DNA from: Streptomyces drozdowiczii
Lineage (GTDB): Bacteria > Actinomycetota > Actinomycetes > Streptomycetales > Streptomycetaceae
Assembly (NCBI RefSeq): GCF_026167665.1
Contig: NZ_CP098740.1
Span: 930,001-994,000, forward strand
Length of the DNA stretch: 64,000 bases
Direction: 5' to 3'
Below the pieces are notes generated by a model, which was not told the origin of the DNA, did no database searches, and saw nothing but the letters and a program-made list of their open reading frames with translations. Both the position numbers and the translations under genes were made by a program. Below are positions 8,737-16,617 of this stretch, piece after piece (position 1 is the stretch's first letter; every line of letters begins with the position of its first letter).

Positions 8737-10314
8737 ATGACGAACCGTTCAGTACTGCTGTGCGCCCTCGGGGCGACGGTCGCCGGTCTGGTGACCGCCA
8801 CCCCGGCCGCGGCGGACACCGCGACACCGCGGGCCGCAGCGCTCGCCTGGAAGGACTGCGGTACGAAGGCGTCGCCGACGCTCCAGTGCGCGACGGTGCG
8901 CTCGCCGCTCGACCACGACGACCCGGCGGGCCGCCAGGTCACCCTGGCCCTGACGCGCGTGCCGCACACCTCGAAGACCTTCCAGGGGCCGCTGCTGGTG
9001 AACCCGGGCGGCCCCGGCGGCAGCGGCCTGTCGATGGCCCCGTTCGTCGCCGCCTCGCTGCCGAAGGCGGTCGCCTCGCAGTACGACGTGATCGGTTTTG
9101 ACCCGCGCGGCGTGGGGAAGAGCCGCCCGGCCCTGGACTGCCTGCCCGGGTACTTCGACCCGGTCCGGCCCGACCCCGTACCGCAGTCCCTCGGCGGCGA
9201 GCGGGTCAACCGCAACCGCGCCCGGGACTTCGCGGCGGCCTGCGGCGAGAAGTACCCGGACCTGCTCCCGTACATGGACACGGTGAGCGCGGCCAAGGAC
9301 CTGGACGTGATCCGCCGCGCGACCGGATCGCGGCAGCTCAACTACTTCGGCTACTCCTACGGCACCTATCTCGGCGCGGTGTACGCCAAGCTCTTCCCGG
9401 ACCGCGTCCGGCGCCTGGTCCTCGACTCGAACGTGGACCCCGAGGGCGTCTGGTACGAGGACAACCTTACCCAGGACTACGCGTTCGACACCCGGCACAA
9501 GGCGTTCGCCGCCTGGGTCGCGAAGTACGACGCCACCTATCACCTCGGCGGCGACCCGGCGAAGGTCGAGGCCGCCTGGTACCGGATGCGGGACGCGGTG
9601 AAGAAGAGTCCGGCGGGCAAGAAGGTCGGCGCGGGCGAGCTGGACGACACCTTCCTGCCCGGCGGCTACTACAACGGCTACTGGCCGGTGCTGGCGGAGG
9701 CGTTCGCCGCGTACGCCAACGACAAGGACGAGAAGCCGCTCGTCGCCGCGTTCGAACGGTTCGGCGCGGTGGACGCGGACGGCGACAACGGCTACTCGGT
9801 CTACACGGCCGTGCAGTGCCGGGACGCCGACTGGCCGCGCGACTGGAACACCTGGCGCAACGACACCTGGCGGGTGCACGCGAAGGCCCCGTTCATGGCC
9901 TGGGGCAACACCTGGTACAACGCCCCGTGCGCCGACTGGCCGGTGGAGCCGCTGAACCCGGTCCGGGTCTCCAACCACGCGCTGCCCCCGGCGCTCCTCT
10001 TCCAGGCGACGGAGGACGCGGCCACCCCGTACGAGGGCGGAGTCACCCTGCACCGCAAGCTGCGCGGATCCCGCCTGGTGGTCGAGCAGGGCGGCGGCAA
10101 CCACGGGGTCACCCTGAGCGGCAACGCCTGCCTGGACCGCTATCTGACGGACTACCTGGCGAAGGGCACGGTCCCCCGGACCGGCCGGGGCGACGCGGAC
10201 GCGGTCTGCGCGAAGACCCCGGACCCGAAGCCGGAGAACGCGAAGTCGGCCCGCCCGGCGGCCCGCCCGGACCCGGGCGGCACGCTGCACGGGCTGCTGG
10301 GGTTCCGGGGCTGA
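8737..10314 (+). CDS. Secreted alpha/beta hydrolase, tripeptidyl aminopeptidase type
   Basis: A 525-residue exported hydrolase of the Streptomyces Slp/Tap family. It has a Sec-type signal peptide of about 28 residues ending near TPAAADT. The oxyanion region is NPGGPGGSG, the nucleophile elbow is GYSYGT (serine), and the C-terminal TAP-like domain holds the Asp (ATEDAATP) and His (GGNHGV) of the triad. Family members release tripeptides or act as proline-type aminopeptidases on the cell surface. The ATG follows GGGAGG. The gene stands alone and converges on the HEAT-repeat gene. Confidence 0.88.
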   Translation: MTNRSVLLCALGATVAGLVTATPAAADTATPRAAALAWKDCGTKASPTLQCATVRSPLDHDDPAGRQVTLALTRVPHTSKTFQGPLLVNPGGPGGSGLSMAPFVAASLPKAVASQYDVIGFDPRGVGKSRPALDCLPGYFDPVRPDPVPQSLGGERVNRNRARDFAAACGEKYPDLLPYMDTVSAAKDLDVIRRATGSRQLNYFGYSYGTYLGAVYAKLFPDRVRRLVLDSNVDPEGVWYEDNLTQDYAFDTRHKAFAAWVAKYDATYHLGGDPAKVEAAWYRMRDAVKKSPAGKKVGAGELDDTFLPGGYYNGYWPVLAEAFAAYANDKDEKPLVAAFERFGAVDADGDNGYSVYTAVQCRDADWPRDWNTWRNDTWRVHAKAPFMAWGNTWYNAPCADWPVEPLNPVRVSNHALPPALLFQATEDAATPYEGGVTLHRKLRGSRLVVEQGGGNHGVTLSGNACLDRYLTDYLAKGTVPRTGRGDADAVCAKTPDPKPENAKSARPAARPDPGGTLHGLLGFRG

Positions 10315-10346
10315 ACGACGGGGCGACGGGGCTGAACCAGGGTGCC

Positions 10347-10381
10347 GAGGGGCGCGCACGGAACGACCGCGTGCGCCCCTT
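10347..10381. terminator. Convergent terminator hairpin
   Basis: GGGGC-GC-GCACG pairs with CGTGC-GCCCC, leaving a two-base bulge, between the hydrolase and HEAT-repeat genes whose 3' ends face each other. It could stop transcription from both sides. Confidence 0.55.
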
Positions 10382-10384
10382 CGC

Positions 10385-10960
10385 TCATGCGCCCGGCAGC
10401 CGGCCCAGCGCCTCCCGCGCCGCCTCCGCCAGCCGGGGCCGGGGCAGGGCCGCCTCCAGGACCGGGCGGGCGGCGGGGTCCCCCAGGGAGCCCAGGCCCT
10501 CCACGCACGCCAGGGCGATGCGCCAGTGCGGTTCGTCCGGGGTCAGCAGGCCGGACAGGGTCTCGATCAGGGCGGGGGCGGATTCCGGGGCGCGGAGCGC
10601 GGTGAGCAGGCGGACCGGGTGGAGGGCGTAGGCGGTGCGCAGAGGGTTGGTGGCGAGGGCGGCGGCGGCGCGCGGGGTGCGGGGGTCGGCGAGGCGGGTC
10701 AGGGCGTGGGCGGCGCTGACGCAGCGTTCCGGGTCGCGGTGGTTGAGGAGGAGCACCAGGGGCTCGAAGGCGCGGCGGTCCCCGGCGCAGCCGAGGCGGA
10801 ACGCGGCGATCTCCCGTGCCCACAGCGGGCGTTCGCGCTCGACGAGGACCCGGGCCAGTTCCTCGTCGTCCTCGGTGGCGAGCAGGGCGCGGTAGGCCGC
10901 CGACTCCCCCGCCTCGTCGGCCAGCCGGTGCGCCAGTGACCGGAACTCCTCGTCGTCCAT
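10385..10960 (-). CDS. HEAT-repeat domain protein
   Basis: About 191 residues, mostly alpha-helical repeats with the HEAT/PBS-lyase pattern (for example DRRAFEPLVLLLNHRDPE, then CVSAAHALTRLADPRTPR). Such repeats normally mediate protein contacts; no catalytic motif is visible. I chose the ATG that begins MDDEEFRSLAHRL because it starts the conserved helical part; the longer upstream reading frame has no homology-like content. Function unknown. Confidence 0.8.
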   Translation of the reverse strand: MDDEEFRSLAHRLADEAGESAAYRALLATEDDEELARVLVERERPLWAREIAAFRLGCAGDRRAFEPLVLLLNHRDPERCVSAAHALTRLADPRTPRAAAALATNPLRTAYALHPVRLLTALRAPESAPALIETLSGLLTPDEPHWRIALACVEGLGSLGDPAARPVLEAALPRPRLAEAAREALGRLPGA

Positions 10961-11072
10961 GACCGTCAGCGTATCGGCGGACACGGTGCGTACCGGCGGG
11001 GACCGGGAATGTGGTGCGGGCCACAACTGGCCAGGGCTGGCGCGCTCGTTACTCACTGGTTAAGCTCAGTTG

Positions 11073-11087
11073 AGCGGGATCTGATCC
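11073..11087. promoter_or_regulatory. Palindromes upstream of the hydroxyacyl-CoA dehydrogenase gene
   Basis: CGGGATCTGATCCCG is a perfect six-base inverted repeat with a three-base loop. It follows directly after GCTCAGTTGAGC (11062-11073). Both sit about 220 bases upstream of the gene start, in an otherwise featureless gap of 343 bases (10961-11303) between divergent genes. They could be operator sites, for example for the TetR regulator encoded two genes downstream, or a hairpin. Confidence 0.35.
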
Positions 11088-11303
11088 CGTCGCTCCGATG
11101 GCCTGGTGACGCAGCCCCGGAGTGTTGTCGGTTCGGCAGCTGTACGAGACGTGGCCCCGGGACAGGGTCCGTCGCTCCTTTCCGGTCCCGCGCGTGGATC
11201 ACGCCCGGTGGTCGAACACCACGACAGGCACCTCCCGCACGCCGTGCGCCGCTCGCGCCCCCCGTGCGTCCCCTCAGTCGTCACTCATCCCTGGAGTCCC
11301 GTG

Positions 11304-13085
11304 ATGGACACCCCTCTCTCCACCATTGCCGTCGTCGGCCTCGGCACGATGGGCACCGGAATCGCCGAGGTCCTGGCCCGCTCCGGCCGTGAGGTCATCG
11401 GCATCGACACCGACGAGGCCGCCGCCCGCCGGGCCGTCGCCTCGCTGGCGGCGTCCACCGCACGCGCCGTGGAGCGCGGGCGGATCACCGAGGAGGAGCG
11501 GCGCGACGCGCTCTCCCGCTTCCGTACGTTCTCCGACCTCCAGGCGGCCGCCGACGCGGAGCTGGTCATCGAGGTCGTGCCGGAGTCGTACGAGATCAAG
11601 CAGCAGGTCTTCCGGGAGCTCGACGCGATCGTCTCCCCCGCCACGATCCTCGCGACCGGCACCAACGCCCTGTCGGTGACCCGTCTCGCGGCCGAGTCGC
11701 AGCGCCCCGAGCGGGTGCTCGGTCTGCACTTCTTCAACCCGGCGCCGGCGATGAAGCTGGTCGAGGTGGTCTCCTCGGTGCTGACCGCCCCGCCCGCCGT
11801 CCAGGCGGTCACCGAGCTGGCGCGCCTGCTGGGCAAGGAGCCGGTGGCCATCGGCGACCGGCCCGGGTTCGTCGCGGACGGGCTGCTGTTCGGCTATCTC
11901 AACCAGGCCGCCGCGATGTACGAGGCGAACTACGCGACCCGCGAGGACATCGACGCCGCGATGAAGCTGGGCTGCGGTCTGCCGATGGGCCCGCTGGCCC
12001 TGCTGGACCTGATCGGCATCGACACGGCCCGCACGGTCCTGGAGGCGATGTACTCCTCCTCGCACGACCGCCTGCACGCCCCCGCGCCCATCCTGGGCCA
12101 GCTCGCCTCCGCCGGTCTCACCGGCCGCAAGGCGGGCCGCGGCTTCTACACCTACGCCGAGCCGGGCAGCCAGTCGGTGGTGCCGGACGCGCTGACGCCC
12201 GCGCCGCGCGGCGCGGAGGCGGCGGGGCGCCCCGTGCGCTCGGTGGGCGTCGCGGGCTCGGGGACGATGGCCTCGGGGATCGCGGAGGTCTTCGCCAAGG
12301 CCGGTTACGACGTGGTGCTCGCCGCGCGCGGCCAGGAGAAGGCGGACCTCGCCAAGGCCCGGATCGCCAAGTCGCTGGATCGCTCGGTCGCCAAGGGGCG
12401 GCTGAGCGAGCGGGCCCGGGACGAGGCGCTGGGCAGAATCGCCGCGGCGGCCTCGCTGGACGCCTTCGCGGAGGTGGACCTCGCGGTCGAGGCGGTCGCC
12501 GAGGACCTGGTGGTGAAGCAGGAGCTGTTCGCCACGCTGGACAAGGTGTGCCGGCCGGGCGCGGTGCTGGCCACGACGACCTCCTCGCTGCCGGTCGTCG
12601 CGATCGCCCGGGCCACCGGACGGCCCGAGGACGTCGTCGGGATGCACTTCTTCAACCCGGCGCCCGCGATGAAGCTGGTCGAGGTCGTGCGTACGGTGCT
12701 CACCGCCGACGACGTGCGCGCCACGGTCCACGAGGTGTGCCACGCGGTCCGCAAGCACCCGGTGGACTGCGGGGACCGGGCCGGATTCATCGTGAACGCG
12801 CTGCTGTTCCCGTACCTCAACAACGCCATCAAGATGGTCGAGGAGCACTACGCGTCCCTCGACGACATCGACGCCGCGATGAAGCTGGGCGGCGGCTACC
12901 CGATGGGCCCGTTCGAGCTGCTGGACGTGGTCGGGCTCGATGTCTCGCTGGCCATCGAGAAGGTGCTCCACAACGAGTTCCGCGACCCGGGCCTGGCGCC
13001 CGCCCCGCTCCTGGAGCACCTGGTGGCCGCGGGCTGCCTGGGCCGCAAGACGGGGCGCGGATTCCGCGAATATGCCCGGCGCTGA
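11304..13085 (+). CDS. Tandem-fused 3-hydroxyacyl-CoA (3-hydroxybutyryl-CoA) dehydrogenase
   Basis: 593 residues, twice the normal length of about 285, because two complete dehydrogenase copies are fused head to tail (about 1-290 and 309-593). Each copy has its own NAD-binding start (AVVGLGTMGTGIAEV and GVAGSGTMASGIAEV) and its own catalytic-His segment HFFNPAPAMKLVEVV. The enzyme interconverts acetoacetyl-CoA and 3-hydroxybutyryl-CoA, so it can feed C4 units to the crotonyl-CoA carboxylase/reductase encoded downstream. Both copies look catalytically intact. The ATG starts six bases after a weak GGAG. Confidence 0.93.
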   Translation: MDTPLSTIAVVGLGTMGTGIAEVLARSGREVIGIDTDEAAARRAVASLAASTARAVERGRITEEERRDALSRFRTFSDLQAAADAELVIEVVPESYEIKQQVFRELDAIVSPATILATGTNALSVTRLAAESQRPERVLGLHFFNPAPAMKLVEVVSSVLTAPPAVQAVTELARLLGKEPVAIGDRPGFVADGLLFGYLNQAAAMYEANYATREDIDAAMKLGCGLPMGPLALLDLIGIDTARTVLEAMYSSSHDRLHAPAPILGQLASAGLTGRKAGRGFYTYAEPGSQSVVPDALTPAPRGAEAAGRPVRSVGVAGSGTMASGIAEVFAKAGYDVVLAARGQEKADLAKARIAKSLDRSVAKGRLSERARDEALGRIAAAASLDAFAEVDLAVEAVAEDLVVKQELFATLDKVCRPGAVLATTTSSLPVVAIARATGRPEDVVGMHFFNPAPAMKLVEVVRTVLTADDVRATVHEVCHAVRKHPVDCGDRAGFIVNALLFPYLNNAIKMVEEHYASLDDIDAAMKLGGGYPMGPFELLDVVGLDVSLAIEKVLHNEFRDPGLAPAPLLEHLVAAGCLGRKTGRGFREYARR

Positions 13086-13176
13086 CGCGGGCGCCGGCTG
13101 GGGCGGGCTGCTCGGGCCTCCGGGCGGCCCGCCCCCGCAGGCGCGCTCTCCCGCCCCCATGCAGTACGTTCACACC

Positions 13177-13992
13177 ATGTCCCAGCCCGCCAAGTCCTCC
13201 CGTGTGTCCGCCGCGCCCGACGTCCCGGAGAGTGCCGCGGGCACCCGGGCCGCCGCCCAGCGGCTCAAAATGCGCCGCGAACTGGCCGCCGCGGCGATGG
13301 AACTCTTCGCGACGAAGGGGTACGAAGCGACCACGGTCGACGAGATCGCCGGGGCGGCGGGCGTGGCCCGGCGGACCTTCTTCCGCCACTTCCGCTCCAA
13401 GGAAGAGGCGATCTTCCCGGACCACGACGACACCCTCGTACGGGCCGAGGCGGTCCTCAACGCCGCCCCCGCGCACGAGCACCCGCTCGACACGGTGTGC
13501 CGGGGCATCAAGGAAGTCATGCGGATGTACGCGGCCAAGCCCGCGGTCTCCGTGGCCCGTTACAAGCTGACCCGCGAGGTGCCGACCCTGCGCCAGGCGG
13601 AGATCGCCTCGGTGGCCCGCTACGAGCGGCTGTTCACACGCTATCTGCTGGGCCACTTCGACGAGCGCGACCACCAGCCCGGCAACGACGACCCGTTGCT
13701 GGCCGAGGTCGCCGCGTCCGCCGTCGTCACCGCGCACAACCATGTGCTGCGCCGCTGGCTGCGGGCGGACGGGCAGGGCGATGTGGAGGCCCAGCTCGAC
13801 CAGGCGTTCGCCATCGTGCGCGACACCTTCGGCACGGGCATCGGCGCGGGCCGCACGGCGGGCGCCGAGCCCGCGAAGCCGCCGGCCGCCTCGGTGGAGA
13901 CCCAGGGCGAGGTGCTGGTCGCGGTGGCGCGCACGGACGCGCCGCTGGACGAAGTGATGCGGACGATCCAGCAGGCCCTCAAGGAGCGCTGA
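13177..13992 (+). CDS. TetR/AcrR family regulator of the ethylmalonyl-CoA region
   Basis: A 271-residue TetR-type repressor with the helix-turn-helix at about residues 30-80, including GYEATTVDEIAGAAGVARRTFFRHF compressed around the turn. A larger C-terminal ligand domain follows. It lies between the 3-hydroxyacyl-CoA dehydrogenase and ccr genes, so it probably regulates this pathway, perhaps sensing an acyl-CoA. An in-frame ATG at 13159 gives six more residues and is an alternative start. Confidence 0.9.
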   Translation: MSQPAKSSRVSAAPDVPESAAGTRAAAQRLKMRRELAAAAMELFATKGYEATTVDEIAGAAGVARRTFFRHFRSKEEAIFPDHDDTLVRAEAVLNAAPAHEHPLDTVCRGIKEVMRMYAAKPAVSVARYKLTREVPTLRQAEIASVARYERLFTRYLLGHFDERDHQPGNDDPLLAEVAASAVVTAHNHVLRRWLRADGQGDVEAQLDQAFAIVRDTFGTGIGAGRTAGAEPAKPPAASVETQGEVLVAVARTDAPLDEVMRTIQQALKER

Positions 13993-14023
13993 GCCGCCCC
14001 GGAAACCCTGTTGCCGGGGCGGC
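13993..14023 (+). terminator. Rho-independent-type hairpin after the TetR gene
   Basis: A ten-base perfect stem, GCCGCCCCGG with CCGGGGCGGC, and an eleven-base loop directly after the TetR stop codon. A C-rich rather than U-rich tail follows, as is usual in Streptomyces. Confidence 0.7.
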
Positions 14024-14046
14024 CCCCCGGTGCTGTGGTGTGGCGC

Positions 14047-14859
14047 ATGAACGATCATGTGACATCCGACCCGGCCCGCCTGCTCGCCCTTTTCGACCGG
14101 GTGATGCGCGAAGAGGCCCGCCCCGAGGCCCCCGGCCTCCGCGTCGAACGCGCCGGTGACGTCGTACGGCAGGTGGGCGCCGCGCACGGCTGGAACGGGG
14201 TGGTGTGGTCGGCTCCGGACCTGGACGCCGCCCGGGCGGACGCGGCGGTCGCGGAGCAGGTGGCGTACTGCGAGCGGGCGGGCTGCGACGCGTTCGAGTG
14301 GAAGCTCTACGGGCACGACCGGCCCGCCGACCTGGGGGCGCGGCTGCTGGCGGCGGGCTTCAAGGCGGAGGAGCCGGAGACGCTGCTCGTGGCGCGGGTG
14401 GCGGAGCTGGCGACGGCGGTGCGGATGCCGGAGGGCGTCCGGCTGGAGGAGGTGCGGGACGAGGCGGGCGCGGAGCTGATGGCACGCGCCAATGAGCGGG
14501 CCTTCGGCCGGGACGGGTCCTGGCTGCGCCGGCTGGTCCTGGAGCGGCTGCGGGAGGACCCGGAGCATTTCGTGGCGCTGGTGGCCATGGCGGGCGACGA
14601 GCCGGTCAGCTCGGCCCGGATGGAGCTGTATGCGGGCACGGGGTTCGCGGGGCTGTGGGGTGGCGGCACGGACCCCGCGTGGCGCGGGCGGGGCGTCTAC
14701 CGGGCGCTGGTGGCCTTCCGGGCGGGCGTGGCGGCGGAGCGGGGCTACGACTACCTCCAGGTCGACGCCACCGAGGACAGCCGCCCGATCCTGGAGCGCC
14801 TCGGCTTCACGGCACTGACCACCACGACCCCGTACATCTACCGCCCCACCCCCTCCTGA
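14047..14859 (+). CDS. GNAT family N-acetyltransferase
   Basis: A 270-residue protein whose C-terminal half is a GNAT fold with the acetyl-CoA-binding loop GGTDPAWRGRGVYRALV (R-G-x-G-x pattern) and a final beta strand ILERLGFTAL. The N-terminal half looks like a degenerate second GNAT domain. The acetyl acceptor is unknown. It lies between hairpin-terminated TetR and the ccr promoter, so it is probably an independent unit. Confidence 0.85.
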   Translation: MNDHVTSDPARLLALFDRVMREEARPEAPGLRVERAGDVVRQVGAAHGWNGVVWSAPDLDAARADAAVAEQVAYCERAGCDAFEWKLYGHDRPADLGARLLAAGFKAEEPETLLVARVAELATAVRMPEGVRLEEVRDEAGAELMARANERAFGRDGSWLRRLVLERLREDPEHFVALVAMAGDEPVSSARMELYAGTGFAGLWGGGTDPAWRGRGVYRALVAFRAGVAAERGYDYLQVDATEDSRPILERLGFTALTTTTPYIYRPTPS

Positions 14860-14956
14860 CCGCACATACGCGGGCGATTGCGCCCATACCGCCGCCCGTG
14901 TTGCTCATGCGTGGCGACCGGCTGACAATTGAGGGAAATTACTGGCACCGAGTGCC

Positions 14957-14985
14957 TTGTCAGCTGTCACGCAGTGCCATACGTT
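14957..14985 (+). promoter_or_regulatory. Predicted housekeeping-sigma promoter of the ccr operon
   Basis: TTGTCA and TACGTT are spaced by exactly 17 bases in the 351-base gap ahead of ccr. A transcript from here would carry an untranslated leader of about 220 bases. That leader contains a stable hairpin, GCCGGCGT (15003-15010) with ACGCCGGC (15023-15030). An inverted repeat GGCAC-cga-GTGCC (14944-14956) lies just upstream of the -35 and could be an operator. Confidence 0.55.
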
Positions 14986-15210
14986 GAAGGCATCCGGGCG
15001 GCCGGCGTGCTGGGATCTCACGTACGCCGGCTGTCCCCGCAAACCACCGCGTTTGCGCGCCCGGGCGCCTGCGTCACCAGGCAACCCTTCTGCTCCACCG
15101 AGCAAGCAGCCGAGCACCACCCCGCCGAACCGACGGCACACCTCCAGACCCATCGCCCTGTCCGCAGGGACCCTCAGCGTTCCCTCAACGCCGCACCGCC
15201 GGAGGCACCC

Positions 15211-16608
15211 GTGAAGGAAATCCTGGACGCGATCCAGTCGCAGACCGAAGCGAAGGGCGGCTCCGCCGCGCCCACCGCCGCCGACTTCGCGGCGCTGCCC
15301 GTGCCCGAGTCGTACCGCGCGGTCACCGTCCACAAGGACGAGGCCGAGATGTTCGCGGGCCTCGACAGCCGCGACAAGGACCCGCGCAAGTCCCTCCATG
15401 TGGAGGACGTGCCGGTGCCGGAACTCGGCCCGGGCGAGGCCCTGGTCGCGGTCATGGCCAGCTCGGTGAACTACAACTCCGTCTGGACCTCGATCTTCGA
15501 GCCGGTCTCCACCTTCGGCTTCCTGGAGCGGTACGGACGGGTCAGCGAGCTGACCAAGCGCCACGACCTGCCGTACCACATCATCGGCTCCGACCTGGCG
15601 GGCGTCGTCCTGCGCACCGGCCCGGGCGTCAACGCCTGGAAGCCCGGTGACGAGGTCGTCGCACACTGCCTCTCGGTCGAGCTGGAGTCCTCGGACGGCC
15701 ACAACGACACGATGCTCGACCCGGAGCAGCGGATCTGGGGATTCGAGACGAACTTCGGCGGCCTGGCGGAGATCGCACTCGTCAAGTCCAACCAGCTGAT
15801 GCCGAAGCCCGATCACCTCAGCTGGGAGGAGGCCGCGGCTCCCGGGCTCGTCAACTCGACCGCGTACCGCCAGCTCGTCTCGCGCAACGGCGCCGGCATG
15901 AAGCAGGGCGACAACGTGCTGATCTGGGGCGCCAGCGGCGGACTCGGCTCCTACGCCACGCAGTTCGCGCTGGCCGGCGGCGCCAACCCGATCTGTGTCG
16001 TCTCCAGCGAGCAGAAGGCGGAGATCTGCCGGAGGATGGGCGCCGAGGCGATCATCGACCGCAACGCCGAGGGCTACAAGTTCTGGCAGGACGAGCAGAA
16101 CCAGGACCCGCGCGAGTGGAAGCGGTTCGGCAAGCGCATCCGTGAACTGACCGGCGGCGAGGACGTGGACATCGTCTTCGAGCACCCCGGCCGCGAGACC
16201 TTCGGTGCCAGTGTCTACGTGACCCGCAAGGGCGGCACCATCGTCACCTGCGCCTCGACCTCGGGCTACAACCACGAGTACGACAACCGCTACCTGTGGA
16301 TGTCGCTCAAGCGCATCATCGGCTCCCACTTCGCCAACTACCGCGAGGCGTGGGAGGCCAACCGCCTGATCGCCAAGGGCAAGATCCACCCGACGCTCTC
16401 CAAGGTCTACTCGCTGGAGGAGACCGGCCAGGCCGCCCACGACGTGCACCGCAACGCCCACCAGGGCAAGGTCGGCGTCCTGGCGCTGGCCCCGCGCGAG
16501 GGCATGGGCGTCCGCGACCACGAGATGCGCGAGAAGCACCTGGACGCCATCAACCTGTTCCGTGACGCGCCAGCGGAGCGGACCATCAGCCACAGCCGGA
16601 ACGTCTGA
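15211..16608 (+). CDS. ccrA: Crotonyl-CoA carboxylase/reductase
   Basis: A 465-residue medium-chain reductase that converts crotonyl-CoA, CO2 and NADPH to ethylmalonyl-CoA, the entry step of the ethylmalonyl-CoA pathway and a source of polyketide extender units. The N-terminal sequence after GTG, KEILDAIQSQTEAKGG, matches known Streptomyces Ccr proteins, which fixes the start; GGAGG lies just upstream. The NADPH-binding segment is WGASGGLGSYATQFA. Cytoplasmic, first gene of an operon with the mutase, lyase, hydratase and dehydrogenase of the same pathway. Confidence 0.97.
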   Translation: MKEILDAIQSQTEAKGGSAAPTAADFAALPVPESYRAVTVHKDEAEMFAGLDSRDKDPRKSLHVEDVPVPELGPGEALVAVMASSVNYNSVWTSIFEPVSTFGFLERYGRVSELTKRHDLPYHIIGSDLAGVVLRTGPGVNAWKPGDEVVAHCLSVELESSDGHNDTMLDPEQRIWGFETNFGGLAEIALVKSNQLMPKPDHLSWEEAAAPGLVNSTAYRQLVSRNGAGMKQGDNVLIWGASGGLGSYATQFALAGGANPICVVSSEQKAEICRRMGAEAIIDRNAEGYKFWQDEQNQDPREWKRFGKRIRELTGGEDVDIVFEHPGRETFGASVYVTRKGGTIVTCASTSGYNHEYDNRYLWMSLKRIIGSHFANYREAWEANRLIAKGKIHPTLSKVYSLEETGQAAHDVHRNAHQGKVGVLALAPREGMGVRDHEMREKHLDAINLFRDAPAERTISHSRNV

Positions 16609-16617
16609 GGTTCAGAG

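Noticed and set aside
14986..15210. Cobalamin riboswitch ahead of the B12-dependent pathway operon
   Set aside because: I looked for the conserved B12 box and found no match, although the leader is structured. The first gene, ccr, does not itself need cobalamin.
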